Positions 7,784 through 8,078 of a stretch of DNA of 8,078 bases are shown in pieces (position 1 is the stretch's first letter; each line of letters starts with the position of its first letter). The notes under the pieces were generated by a model. The model was not told the DNA's origin, ran no database searches, and saw nothing but the letters and a program-made list of their open reading frames with translations. This stretch comes from Pseudoflavonifractor sp035562355 (GTDB lineage: Bacteria; Bacillota; Clostridia; Oscillospirales; Oscillospiraceae): contig DATMXU010000079.1 in assembly GCA_035562355.1 (NCBI GenBank), positions 1 through 8,078 on the forward strand, given 5' to 3'. Position numbers and translations under genes: made by a program.

Positions 7784-8041
7784 TGCTACGAAATAGATGC
7801 CATCCATTTCTTCTTTTTAATCACTGTAACAGGACTCGTTATAAACATAGTGTGCAATCATATTGGGCAATTCGATCCCTGGCATAATACACAACTAAAC
7901 GAACATCATCTTAATATTAAAACAGGATGCCTTATCGCCCTTTGATATAAGGCCATAATTGACAGCTCTACTTTTAAACTATCCAATCTGTCGTCTCAAC
8001 AACTTGTTCGGATTGGCTAGGGGCGTCCAATTTTGATCTAT

Positions 8042-8056
8042 TTGCATGTCATGCAA
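8042..8056. promoter_or_regulatory. 15-base palindrome, possible operator
   Basis: TTGCATG, one central T, then CATGCAA form a perfect interrupted palindrome in AT-rich intergenic DNA close to the right edge. Symmetry and size fit a dimeric repressor site, and it would lie upstream of any gene starting just past the window. No regulator is known for it; the call rests on symmetry alone. Confidence 0.3.
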
Positions 8057-8078
8057 TCAAGTTAACAAGAGAAAAGGT

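Larger units (their letters stand above)
7655..8030. repeat. Possible remnant element bounded by 14-base inverted ends
   Basis: TTGGACACCCCTGG (7655-7668) and the reverse complement of 8017-8030 (TTGGACGCCCCTAG) match at 12 of 14 positions, 376 bp end to end. There is no transposase frame between them and I see no clear target-site duplication, so this is a tentative call of a MITE-like or deleted IS scar. A chance match is a real alternative. Confidence 0.3.
7554..8078. other. Gene-free intergenic region
   Basis: This 525-base stretch contains no reading frame with a ribosome binding site, a recognisable protein or coding-like composition. Frames of up to 96 codons here run through the hairpins and use TTG or poorly supported starts. 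GC content drops well below that of the gene, to about a third to 40% over the last 280 bases. It contains the hairpins and inverted repeats listed separately, plus a weak 7-bp hairpin (GCCTTAT 7929-7935 with ATAAGGC 7947-7953). The window ends in a purine-rich GAGAAAAGGT that might precede a start codon outside it. Confidence 0.75.

Noticed and set aside
7731..7787. CRISPR, retron or tRNA-like element in the intergenic hairpins
   Set aside because: There are no regularly spaced direct repeats, no reverse transcriptase or cas gene, and no cloverleaf arrangement.
7625..7807. A 60-codon minus-strand frame beginning near an AAGAAG purine run
   Set aside because: It passes through the leftward terminator, and its sequence resembles no protein I recognise.
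7655..7945. A 96-codon plus-strand frame with a hydrophobic patch
   Set aside because: It needs a TTG start without a Shine-Dalgarno sequence and runs straight through the terminator hairpin and inverted repeats.
7959..7987. TTGACA at 7959-7964 as a plus-strand promoter
   Set aside because: At 17-base spacing the -10 is TCCAAT, a 4/6 match without an extended -10, and no gene starts inside the window.

Overview
The window is dominated by one very large gene (90-7553, 2487 codons). It encodes a secreted, cell-wall-anchored glycoside hydrolase family 2 enzyme of the LacZ beta-galactosidase type. The GC-rich coding sequence (above 60% in places), the canonical AGGAGGA ribosome binding site, and the combination of S-layer homology (SLH) repeats with LamG, Big_2 and Thr-rich 'DGT' spacer modules point to a Gram-positive anaerobe. 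The closest match from memory is a gut-type Clostridia member of the Oscillospiraceae/Lachnospiraceae kind. That assignment is inference from protein style, not from a search.

Layout: 1-89 is a short upstream stretch ending in the ribosome binding site (74-80). The gene then encodes, in order: a signal peptide; the GH2 sugar-binding and Ig-like domains; the catalytic TIM barrel, interrupted by a LamG domain near its C-terminal end; the LacZ-type domain 4 and the beta-galactosidase small-chain domain; a helical linker; a second LamG domain; an Ig-like module; a pair of related repeat modules flanking a third module that is itself split by a Glu/Pro-rich linker; a Big_2 domain; a Thr-rich spacer; and three SLH repeats. 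All residues equivalent to the LacZ catalytic, Mg2+ and Na+ ligands that I could align are present, so the enzyme looks active.

From 7554 to the end (525 bases) I find no credible gene. GC content falls, to roughly a third to 40% over the last 280 bases. The stretch holds a strong stem-loop just behind the gene; a second, perfect hairpin whose T-run lies on the minus strand; two further inverted repeats that interlock with it; a 14-base inverted pair (12/14 identical) 376 bp apart that could be the ends of a small mobile-element remnant; and a 15-base palindrome near the right edge.

Working together: the parts describe a surface machine in which the N-terminal enzyme removes beta-linked galactose (or a similar sugar) from glycans outside the cell, the LamG and Ig/Big modules position or extend it, and the SLH repeats hold it on the wall polymer. 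No transporter or regulator gene lies in the window, so substrate and control cannot be read from neighbours. The most unusual points are the LamG domain inside the catalytic barrel and the structured intergenic region.
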